64,000 nucleotides of DNA from Monoplex corrugatus (Eukaryota > Mollusca > Gastropoda > Littorinimorpha > Ranellidae): positions 73,663,237-73,727,236 of the forward strand of contig CM060312.1 of the NCBI GenBank assembly GCA_030674185.1, written 5' to 3'. The notes below the pieces were generated by a model. It had not been told where the DNA came from and made no database searches. It worked only from the letters and a program-made list of their open reading frames with translations. Numbering within the stretch: position 1 is the stretch's first letter; each line of letters begins with the position of its first letter. The position numbers and the translations under genes are program-made. Below, in pieces: positions 1 through 10,138 of the stretch.

Positions 1-173
1 AGACTACCTACCCGTCGCGCACACACGGTATCTGATGCCCAGATGGTCCTTCGATCGGCGGTCCCTTTGCCAGACGAAGGACAAACCAGCCATGACAAAA
101 ATCGATACAGCGACACGTAACCATGATCACGTGGCTAAGATATTGGGATTCCAAACGGAAGGTTTTGGATTAA

Positions 174-367
174 TCCTTTGATTCCCGCACCCTATTCATC
201 AACTGCATAACTTAACCCTTAGACTCCCTCACCCTGTCCACCAGCTTCCTTCTTGCAGGAAGCTCGTGGACAGGGTGATGGAGTCAAAGGGTTAAATTTT
301 TGCTTTGCTAGTACGGTTGACAGTGCAGGATGCTGATGGACAGAGTGCGGGAGTCAAAGGCTTAATT
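174..367. repeat. fold-back palindromic repeat (copy 1)
   Basis: The left arm reads TTAACCCTTAGACTCCCTC and the right arm is its near reverse complement around a centre close to CTTGCAGGAAGC. An outer arm containing GCTTTGCTAGTACGGTTGAC follows. The same arms recur at about 2.6, 8.4, 16.8, 22.3, 25.4-26.3, 28.0 and 28.5 kb, so this is a dispersed family. No coding capacity is seen. I interpret it as a fold-back or MITE-like element; the terminal duplication was not resolved. Confidence 0.75.
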
Positions 368-390
368 AAATCCTGGTGGGTAAAACATGG

Positions 391-555
391 AGATTGTTCC
401 AGTCTCCAAGGTCAATGTGTGTGCGGATCTGAGATTGTTCCAGTCTCCAAGGTCAATGTGTGTGCGGATCTGAGATTGTTCCAGTCTCCAAGGTCAATGT
501 GTGTGCGGATCTGAGATTGTTCCAGTCTCCAAGGTCAATGAGTGTGCGGACCTAG
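391..555. repeat. 41-bp tandem repeat, four copies
   Basis: The unit starts AGATTGTTCCAGTCTCCAAG and ends GTGTGCGGATCTG. It repeats four times with almost no divergence except in the last copy, so the expansion is recent. The short open frame through it is a by-product of the repeat and is not called as a gene. Confidence 0.9.
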
Positions 556-1458
556 ATTAGACTGTCACGTGTCTAAACCCTGTCGTGCAAAACACAAAAA
601 CAAAAAAGAAAAGAAAAAATAAACAAACAAACAAACAAACCAAACACACAACAAACAACACAACAACAACAAAACTTTCGCGCGTCAATATCGATCTATA
701 CCCACGCAGAACATCAACTACGCACGTAAAAGATCCCGTAAGTTATGTCAGTGCCCGGCGGCTTATGGAAACAGAAATACACCCAGCCACCATGCACGCC
801 CACCAAAAACGGAAGATGGAGGAGACTGGGCAGCAACCGCCAGACATCTTATTATATATATATATATAAGCTCTACATGTCTGTGGCGGCAACATACCGC
901 CTGCACATAGTTCCATGCATCCCAGATATAATCGGAAAGTTCTCTACTACTAGTACTAGCCCGGGCGACCTCACTGTTCTGCATCTGGTACTATTCGTGT
1001 ACAGGTTCCTCGATACCGGTATACAGTCAGTCGCCGTTCATTTTGTGTTGAATGATGATGATGATGATTATTGTTATTATTATTATTATTATTATTAGTC
1101 ATTATCATTATTATTGTTATTACTATTATCATTATTATTATCATTAGGCCTATCGTAATCGTTATTAGCAGCAGTAGCAGTATCATCATTATTATCATTA
1201 GTAGGCCTATTAGTCGTAGGAGTATGATCTAGTAGTAGTATATTAATACGACTGTCAGTGGGCATTTTTCTAGAGAATTGTTAACGAACAACTTGAAACA
1301 TCAGGGACACACGCCTGGACATAACACGTACACACACACACAAACCAACCACCATCACACAACAACAAAACACGCCATTCATACATACAGGTTAGCGTGT
1401 GTGGAGTTGTGTGTGTGGGTGTGTGTGTTGTGTGTGTGTGTGTGTGGTGAGGAGTGGT

Positions 1459-1512
<54 letters not shown>

Positions 1513-2620
1513 ACCAACTGATCTTTTGTTTCTAATGGTTTTTTAGCTTAATTGAAGTGCACCACACATACCACATTTTTTTTTTTGTTTCTGTTTCTGG
1601 TCACTAATCACGCGAGAAAGAGAAAGCTTCACGTAATCTACAATAACACACAAACGACATCCAAAACACAAGTAACAGTTCCCATTTCCCATATACACAA
1701 AGCCACGAACGCTTTTCAAAACACACAACACGCAAACCCCATTTATAACCACTATCACACACCAACAACGAAAGCTGGTGAACAACACCACAACAACAAA
1801 AATCACTTACCGGTACACAAGCACCAAAAGCAGGCCGTGGAAACGGACACATGCACTCTGAATAAATCCATAGTGTCTGTGAATGCTAATAAGGACAACA
1901 CCGACACGACCCACGAAGTCAAAATCCAACACACTGAAATAAATCCTAAACAAACAAACAAACAAATCCACGTGTAAATAGTACGAGCTAATGTTTGCCG
2001 GCTAGATATGCAACGCGTGAGTCTCAATCAAGCTTTCAGGGTCGCTCAGTCCCCGGTGTCAGAGCCTGTGTTTCTCTCAATGGCAAGTGGAAGCGAGGAG
2101 AGAGAGTTTTATTGGGAGGGTTAGAGCCCACTGTTTCTGCACACACACACACACGCACATAGAGCACCACATGCGCGCTCACACACACACACACACACAC
2201 ACCACCGGCCGGCTGGTAGTACACTTCCCTGACTCATTGCCTGTTCCTCCCTCTCTCCCTCCCTCTTTTCCTCCCTCCCAGCCTTCTCCCTCAGCGCTGT
2301 CCGTCTTTCTCTATTCTCTCTTTCCGCCTCTCTTCCCCGCCTCTCTCGCACTCTTGTTTGTTCTCTCTCTTTCTCTGTCGATCTCTCTTCGCCCCTTAAT
2401 TATTACTCATCATTTTCTGTGTAAGGTTCGCTTTCTCCCCCCTCCCCACCTTTTATTTTTCTTCCCACCCCCACCCCTTTTTGTTGTCTCCCCTCTTTTA
2501 GCTGCGCCTCCCGTCATTGGCAATGCCCTAACGGTATAGCTGCGCTACGGCCTCCTTTTCATAGGCGCTTGCTATTTTTTATGTTATTCTTGCTGCATTT
2601 CTTTGTTCTGTTAATCCTTT
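556..2620. other. no gene: repeat fragment and microsatellites
   Basis: Positions 695-850 are a fragment of a dispersed repeat (key words ACGTAAAAGATCCCGTAA and CGGCTTATGGAAACAGAAA) that recurs at 3,730-3,870 and, from memory, resembles repeats common in gastropod genomes. The rest is simple sequence: (ATT/ATG)n at 1,050-1,200, (GT)n followed by (GA)n at 1,395-1,510, (CA)n near 2,140-2,200 and a pyrimidine-rich tract at 2,235-2,500. Open frames here are low-complexity and rejected. Confidence 0.7.
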
Positions 2621-2624
2621 CAAC

Positions 2625-2880
2625 TCCCACACCTTATCCGCTAGATACAAAAACTTAACCCTTTGATTCCTTCACCATATCCACAAGGTTCCTGCAGTGA
2701 GAGAGTCAACGGGTTAAGGTTTAGCTTTGCTATCACCGATGACGATGCGTTGCTTTGTTCTGTTAACCCTTTCAACTCCCGCACCCTATCCACTAGATGC
2801 AAAAACTTAACCCTTTGATTCCTACACCATCTCCACTAGCTTCCTGCAGTGAGGGAGTCAAAGGGTTAAGGGCCCTTAAG
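2625..2880. repeat. fold-back palindromic repeat (copies 2 and 3)
   Basis: Two adjacent members of the family seen at 174-367. Arms AACCCTTTGATTCC and GAGTCAAAGGGTTAA flank centres containing TTCCTGCAGTGAG. The two copies are nearly identical over about 100 bp, suggesting a local duplication. Confidence 0.7.
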
Positions 2881-2935
2881 TTTTAGACGAGGCGATTATG
2901 GTATAGTGGTGGTGGTGATGGTCATAACAGACTGA

Positions 2936-3130
2936 CAGGCGCGGTAGTGTAGTGGGTAGGACGGCAGACTTCCAGTCGGAAGGTGTGGGGTTCGATCTTG
3001 CCAGAGTATCCCCCTGCTTGGTGGGTGAAGGATGGATATTTTTTTCTGATCTCCAGGGTTAACATCATTTAGTGCCTAAACCTCGTTCGTATATGATTAT
3101 GTATATGCAAGCAGATCATCCAAGTATGCA
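2936..3130 (+). repeat. tRNA-derived SINE
   Basis: The head (2,938-3,003) reads like a tRNA gene: an A-box-like GTAGTGTAGTGGGTAGG, an anticodon-arm-like stretch with loop TTCCAG, and a B-box GGTTCGATC. The body that follows (GTGCCTAAACCTCGTTCGTA) is not tRNA-like. A and B boxes at this spacing are the internal RNA polymerase III promoter of tRNA-derived SINEs. The head lacks complete acceptor-stem pairing, so it is not a functional tRNA. The 3' limit is approximate. Confidence 0.7.
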
Positions 3131-3159
3131 TGTTATTGTTATTGTTATTGTTATCTAAA

Positions 3160-3720
3160 AAGCCCAGCCGACTGCGTGGAGCCATATCAGGGCTATAACC
3201 AGTTCTAAACACACAATACTTCAACAAGCAAAGAAAGGAAAAGAAAATTAAGTGCACATATCAATGCATTCGCGCACATAATCTGAGAAAGAGCCCCTGT
3301 CCAATTTATCACATGGGGGATTTAAAAAACAAACCTGACTACAAACTGAAACACAGCTAAGGACACTAAAACATACATAACAACGGGCCTAAATTACCTA
3401 ATATTGCTTCTTTATATCTCACTTTCCTAGAGCCAAAAAAATGCACGTAATACATGTACCCAATTGTCAAGCCTAAGAGAAGGTACGTAAGATTTAATCG
3501 AACAAAATACAGACGAACGGACCAGCAAAGACTTAATCGAACAAAATACAGACGAACGGACCAGCAAGGCAGAAAATGATAAGAACAAATGACAGAAAGC
3601 AAAACAACAAGGCAGAAACAAAGAGAGTGACAGAAAAGAGCAAATTTCTACCACATAATTTCCAGAAGGTGGGGATACTATTTATACCGAAAGCGCCCCC
3701 GGCATCCCCGCAGGGGAAAA
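3160..3720 (+). repeat. dispersed repeat R1, copy 1
   Basis: A non-coding repeat marked by AGCCATATCAGGGCTATAAC at its left, ATTCGCGCACATAATCTGAG in the middle and GGACACTAAAACATAC further on. Similar blocks occur at 5,222-5,310 (left end only), 21,745-22,020 and, inverted, at 23,555-24,720. Open frames inside it run through the repeat on both strands and are not genes. Its class is unknown. Confidence 0.6.
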
Positions 3721-3729
3721 GATGCATGT

Positions 3730-3870
3730 TACAAATTCCAGTAAATCATATCAGTGTGTGGTGGCTTATGGAAACATGAAAAACAAACAACAAAAAAACC
3801 CCAGTATGTATGCCCACCAAAGGCAGAGTATGCAGACTGCCCAGCAACATACCGCCTACGCAGTGTCGGC
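3730..3870 (+). repeat. gastropod-type dispersed repeat fragment
   Basis: Shares TGGCTTATGGAAACA, TGCCCACCAAA and CAACATACCGCCT with positions 740-900. It is a second fragment of the same dispersed family. Confidence 0.6.
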
Positions 3871-4099
3871 CAAAACTATGAGCATGACACGTATCTGAGG
3901 ACATCGCAACCTTCTTGATAAAAATGTTGCAAACAGGTTCGATTTTTGATCCAATTATCCTTCTCGGGAAGATAAACATCCACATAAGCAAATTTTGATA
4001 AGATCTAAAAAACACAACCTCTATCCTCAGCGTAGGCCTGCTGTATAGGAGAATAAAACGCAAAACTACACACAAAAAACCAATACACAACACACACCA

Positions 4100-4242
4100 T
4101 GTATAGGAGAATAAAACGCAAAACTACACACACACACCACTTATAGAGAATAAAAAATATAAATATACATATATATATATGTATATGGATATATATATAT
4201 ATATATATATGTACACACACATACACACACACACACACACAC

Positions 4243-4282
<40 letters not shown>

Positions 4283-4540
4283 ACAGAAAGATACACAGAT
4301 AGCTACAACACACACACACACACAGAGACATATACATATATATATATATATATGTTATATGTATATACATATATAATATTGTATTATGTAATATACATGT
4401 ATGAATAATATATATATATAACTGTATATAGTATATATATACACTGTATATATTATACATGTATATATATAACTATATATAATGTATATATATATGTATA
4501 TATATATATATATATATTATATTATATATACATATTGTGT
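4100..4540. repeat. compound (AT)n / (CA)n microsatellite
   Basis: Long alternating TA and CA runs with nothing else recognisable. Three overlapping low-complexity frames through it are rejected as genes. Confidence 0.9.
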
Positions 4541-5009
4541 ATGATACTTTCATAATAATGATAAACAGAACACCTATAGACTTTGACCTTTCTTGGACAG
4601 AGTACAAAAATAACTTGCAGACACCATGAAACGACAGAAAGAGCACACAGTTTACTTTCCATAAACTGGAAAAAGCAGGGCGTAGACACGAAGAGGCAAA
4701 GGCAAAGGGAGGTAACCAGCATGAAGGAAACCAACAACCCTGTTTGTTTTTCTCTGAAGAGGGCAGACTGTTAATAATGTGCCTTTTCTGTATGTGTGGT
4801 AGAAACAGACAATGACAATGACAACGATACTGTATATTCCAACAGTAATGGTTATTAGCTGAAGGACATTTTCAATCTTGCTGTTTAAGAGAGAAAGAAA
4901 GAGAGACAAATAGAGCCGGAGACAGTTGTAAGAGAGCTTATGGAAAATCGAAAGAGTGAAATGATTTTTGTTGTAAGATTCAGACCATAATATTGTATAC
5001 GGAGTACGC

Positions 5010-5893
5010 CTGTGAAGGTACCAGAAGCTGATGGTATTTCTATAGATATCTCAGGAATGGGGGCGAGATGCTCCTGGAGAAGCTGACAATCACGTACCCC
5101 TGTATATGGGAGAAGACCGAAGTTATTCAAAAACTTCAAAGATGCCCTGATCACCCACATTTACAAGACAGTCATAAGACTTTATGCGATGATCTTGGGA
5201 TATCCCCCGAGTCAGTTCAGTTCGTATTTCTTACAGCCCAGCCGACTACTAGAGCCATATCAGGGCTAACACCTACTACTAGAGTCATATCAGGGTTAAC
5301 ACCAGGTCCTATGCATTGTGGGGAAGGACTTTGCCAGAATCATCCTTAACGGTCACCACTTAACGTAGTTGAGACCATCATTCCTGAGTCTCAGTGTGGC
5401 TTTCGTGGTAGAACAGACATAAATGACATGGTGTTTGCCATACACCAGCTGCAAGAGAAGTGCTGTGAACAACAAAGGAGCTCACATCGTGTTTGTAGAT
5501 CTGACCAAAGGTTTGTCCATGGGTACCCGACCATCGAGAAAAGTAAAGCAGCAAGGGAAAAGATATGGGCACTGTCCTCATGATGCTGGTTTTGAGAAGT
5601 TGAGGTCTCTGTCATCTTATTTCACTACAACTTTAAGATTATGGGAAAACATAATATTTACTATTTTTGAGGAGTGGTGTGTGTTGTATTTGAGTGCCTA
5701 GTCACAACAGAAAAGCCAGAGGGAAAAAGAGCACCAGGTAAACCCAGGGAGAATATAATGGACGGATATGTGGAGTGGATGAAGACAGAAAGGGTAGGAT
5801 ATATGTACTTGCAGCGACGAAAGATAGATTCGTATGGAGGGCCATGGTTGTCAACGCCATACGGCAGGGCACGTGATGATGATGATGATGATG
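5010..5893 (+). mobile_element. LINE-T fragment (RT and C-terminal region), interrupted
   Basis: Pieces of a non-LTR reverse transcriptase lie in order. KADGI-like and FKDALITHIYK-like residues occur at 5,020-5,175, GKDFARIILNG-like residues near 5,320-5,350, and CGFRGRTDINDMVFAIHQLQ at about 5,395-5,455. The C-terminal EGKRAPGKPRENIMDGYVEW region is at 5,715-5,780. A piece of repeat R1 (5,222-5,310) splits the RT. The 3' end is GGCAGGGCACGTG followed by (ATG)n, a tail shared with copies at 14.6, 16.3, 24.5 and 27.4 kb. Many frame breaks are present, so this is a dead copy. Confidence 0.65.
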
Positions 5894-8800
5894 GTGTCTG
5901 TATGCATGTCTGTTTATATTTCAAAAAATGTATTAGGAAGATTTTCTCAGCTATTTCTATATGGGTCTTTGTCAAATTTGGCCAAAAGTGTAGGCCGTTG
6001 ATAAGCAACATAAGCATAAGTTTGGAAGAAAAAGCACTAAGGTCAAGGTCACGTGGATAAAAAAAGCAATTGAATTCAGCACTTTTTCAGGCAGGTATGT
6101 GAGCAGAACTATCTCAGGAACTTGTGACAAGATTTGCATTCTGTTTTCATTGTAGCGACAGTCTCCTATTGTCCCCGTTTCACTTCATTCTATGTCTCTT
6201 GTGCTGTTCTTTCAAAGTCATACTTACTTTTAACAAAGTCTGGATTTTCTGTAATAATTTTGTATAAAAAAGAGAGCTGTCAGAATGGCTTGACGATTTT
6301 GTTACTTTATTCAATGTCTGCCTTGACTATCCTGTTACTTTATTCAATTTCCCTTTGTTATTGGTCGTGGTGGTATTTTGCATAATTTTAAAATGGCCTA
6401 CGTTGATGTGCTTAGTGATAATGAAAGTACAAGTACTCTTCAATGGCAGATTTGGTTCCGATTTCCAAGGTATCAACCATGTCAAATCGGTTAGATCGAT
6501 TTGTGGTGTAGACAAGAATTTTTACATGTGCCTGTGGTTATGCGAGGCGTCTGTTGTCTGTCCGGCTTTGCCATGTAAGCGTAGCCATGGTTTTGGGTGC
6601 CGTTTCAGTTGGAGAACCCACATTTTGCAGGTAACTCTCTGTGAGGAAAGAGCCGCCCTACAACCGAAGGGTTTTGTTGTTGTTGTTGTTGTTGTTTTGT
6701 TGTCTATCCAATCTCCCTTTTGTCCTCTCCTCTCCTGTTTCATATCGAGTGGAGAGAAGTGTGTATGTATGTCTGTGTGAGTCTTGTGTCTGTGTGTCAA
6801 TCTGTCTATGCGTCTGCCTGCCTGTCTGCTTGCTGTCTATGACAAAAATTTGTGGACACGATTTTCTCGTCTCTTTATGAATGGATCTCTACTGAATCTT
6901 GGTCAAAGATGTTGGACCATTGATGAACTTGAAACCATAAATATGAATGGTATAGTACCATGGTCAAGAAGTCATAGGGACCAAAAACCTACCTAAAATC
7001 AACACTTTTCAAGAAAGGATTGAGAGCAGCATTTTGTCAGCAACTTCAGACAGTATTTCAATTCCGATTTCACTATTGTGACAGCTGACCATTGTCCTTG
7101 CTACAGGTCAAGTTTTATCACACATGTCATCAGTCACATTGACTGCTATTTAAAGTCATGTGTATGTTCCTGGCTACACTGTCTGAAAAACAAACAAACA
7201 AACAAAAAAACAGAAACAAACACACACACACACACACACACACACAAATAAAAATCCAATATTGCACAGTCAGACAGAACACGCTACTTTTTAAAACAAT
7301 TTTGACAGAATACTGACCTTCAGAAAACGTCTTGAAACCACAACACTCAGGTTTAAGAAGGGCCTGTCATCCTGAAAGCAATGGCGACCAAAGGCACTGA
7401 ACAACGTTAACGCCATCTTTTCCAGGTTTGCCAAGCGGTAATATTACATGTAATCGATATTTCACCTCACAATGTTGTCACAGACTAGCGTTTCAAAATT
7501 AGAAAGAACATAAAATGAAGAATTGAGAGTGATCCTCAGAACCACAAAAGACACTCCTACTGAAGACTATGCGTTGGCTGCTTGACCTTCCTTCCATGCA
7601 GTGAAGACATGAAATGGAACAAGTAAATCATATTTAAGAACATTGGAAAACCCGGAAAATCCACTTCAATGTGGAAAATCATGGATGGAATAGACAGAAG
7701 AGTCTATTCAGCACATATGCCAGAACTCAAAGGGAAAACAACAACAAAAAATATGTAGACAGTTTCAAGGCGTATACAAAACAATCGCATCAAAAAGTTT
7801 CGGGAGACTGTCGTGAATGGTCAGAAAGTAAAACTGTTCCAGATATTAAACTGCTCAATGAACACGTAAGCTGCAGCTCCAGAGATGTTACATAAGCGCT
7901 GATGACTCAGTCACCAATAACAAATGTGGATGGGGTTCTATTGTCAAGCAGAACGGAAACCCCACACATGAAGAAAATTCCACATACAATATCACACCAT
8001 CGATGTAATAATGCAAATTGAAACAATCACGCGCGCTCTAAGATAGTTAACATCTCTAGATGATGAAATAAGACAGAGTCAAGCATTCATTCTGACTCGA
8101 AGAACCTACTTTAAGAAGTACAAAATGGAGTAGAAACTCCAAACTGCCTGCCCTGAGACAATGAGCAGTATCAACCTACAAAAGCTCACGGGGATATGTT
8201 GTCACGTTGATGTTCAGGAAAAAAAAAAAAGAAAAAAGAAATGAACGTGCTGTAAAGCCATTGCAATAAGATTTCTTGATCTTGGGAAGCCAAAAGTCAG
8301 GTACTTTAAATCATACCTTCGCCAACAAATGTGAGTTATCATACCACAGGTCATCTTACTCTCATAAAGGAATGAACGGTTAGAGGAAGGGGCTAAAAAT
8401 TTACCTTAACCCTAAATTTACCTTAACCCTTTGACTCTCACACCCTATCCACCAACTTCAAACCTTATCCTTTGACTCCCTCACCCTGTCCACCAGCTTC
8501 CTGCATCATCATCATCATCATTAGTAGTAGTAGTAGTGTTGTCGTCATCGTCGTCATCGTCGTTGTCGCCGTCGTCATCATCACCATCATCATCATTACA
8601 CAGATGTAAAATCAACATACTAGGTATTTATAAACTTCAGAACAAATGTGCTCTCTGTAATTGTATCTGATTATATCCTTCGATATGTATGTCTATGGAT
8701 GTGCAGACAGTTTGGCCTCAGCGGTGAAGAGAATACCACTACAATGTGACAAAAGTGGTTTTGAGTCTTCCAACAGACGCTGAACATTTTGCAAACTCAC

Positions 8801-9838
8801 AAACATAGGGGAAGAGTTTGATATTATAGTCCCAAACAACTTTCCCTTTTTCACGTATATCGGAAACCACCATGAAATTAATCCAAACTAAAACCATAAA
8901 ATAAAATAAAACAAAATAAAATGAAATGAAATAAAATGATCATTTAAAAAAAACCCTGCCATTTCTTCGCTCTGGATCTCGGTTCTTGAAGGCAGAGCAA
9001 AGCCATACCGTATGTGACGTCAAAAATAATTTTTACGTATTTAATTAAAACTTAGCGGCTGTCTTCGATTTTCCATGGCCTAGCGGACGCAAGAAAAGTT
9101 CCGCAAGACCGTCTCTAATCTGCGTTGGAACGCTAATCTAATGTAACAACTGGTCTTCGTTTTGAAGCGAGACGACAGACGACCAACCACGAACTGATGC
9201 ACTGCGCCGTTGGAGTGGTGTAAGATCTGGGAACTTTCTAGAAAAAGAGTACACTTTAAGCAACAACGGTTTTTTTTGTTTTTCCAGATATGATAGAAGA
9301 TGATCTCACTTCAACATATCGAGGCTGTTTGATTCTCTCTTGCAACAAACAGATCTAGGCATATTTTTTAAAGTTTAGGTAAACGTACATCTAGTTCTGA
9401 TTTACCTTAAAACTTGTTTGAAATATTGTTACAACTGATCTAGGGATTTGTAATGAAAAATGCTTGTTAGCAAGAAATAATTCTTTAGTTTTCACTGATT
9501 TTGATACATAAAGGGAGATTATATAACGGCTTCACCATCTTCTTTGTTGTCTTTGATGAGACGGAAGATGATCTGAATTCGATAAGCTGAAATTCTTTGA
9601 TTCTCTGTTGTAACAGAAATAGGCACATTTCTCAAAATTAGGAAGCATAGATCTAGATCGACATGTATTGCGCCATTTGTTTGTATTATTAGGATTTGAC
9701 CGAAATCTTGCCATACAGCTGGTAGATCTATGTAGCCTATATAATATCTATGTATATACGTACATATACATATATATGTATAATATATATATACATATAT
9801 GTATATATATATATTATATATATATATATATATATCAT
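5894..9838. other. no gene recognised
   Basis: Nearly 4 kb without a recognisable coding region. It contains (GTT)n near 6,676-6,705, (CA)n near 7,220-7,245, a fold-back repeat fragment at 8,400-8,510 followed by (ATC/GTC)n to 8,600, and an A-rich stretch at 8,890-8,945. Two diverged copies of one block lie at about 9,290-9,410 and 9,530-9,660 (GAAGATGATCT and GATTCTCT...GCAACA/GTAACA). A (TA)n run occupies 9,735-9,835. Confidence 0.6.
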
Positions 9839-9964
9839 TGTGATATTCTTGCACATAACAGTCTTGAGACAATGTCAGTTATGTTGGCCCATTTAATCGT
9901 CTGAGTGGATCTCCTTCTCACGAGAGTTGTTCATATAAAGCAACTAAAGGGACATAATCCAACA
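9839..9964 (-). repeat. LTR (3' LTR of the minus-strand element)
   Basis: 126 bp, begins TGTGATATTC and ends AATCCAACA on the plus strand. It matches 14,484-14,609 with one obvious difference (TTATG versus TTGTG). TG...CA ends are present. Confidence 0.92.
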
Positions 9965-9983
9965 CCCTCCCTTTTAAGTTTTA
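9965..9983 (-). other. polypurine tract
   Basis: The minus strand reads AAAACTTAAAAGGGAGGG immediately before the 3' LTR. This is the expected place and composition for the primer of plus-strand DNA synthesis. Confidence 0.7.
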
Positions 9984-10138
9984 ACATGGTTTTCAACTTT
10001 TAACACACAATTTAAACAAAACTTATTAACTGTCTTTTGAAATAAACATTTTCCAAACAGTTCAACTTGTTGACCACAAATTAAAATGTTAATTTTGTGT
10101 TGCAAAACAATATCTGGAGAAGGAAACTGATAAAAAGT

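Noticed and set aside
391..555. CRISPR-like array
   Set aside because: The units are contiguous tandem copies without unique spacers, in a eukaryotic context.
1278..2539. ORFs rich in Thr/His, Arg-Glu repeats or Pro/Ser
   Set aside because: They translate (CA)n, (GA)n and pyrimidine tracts and have no family features.
2938..3003. Genuine tRNA gene
   Set aside because: The head resembles a tRNA but pairing is incomplete and it continues into a SINE body.
4005..4460. 151-codon Ile/Tyr/Cys-rich ORF
   Set aside because: It is a translation of a compound (TA)n/(CA)n microsatellite.
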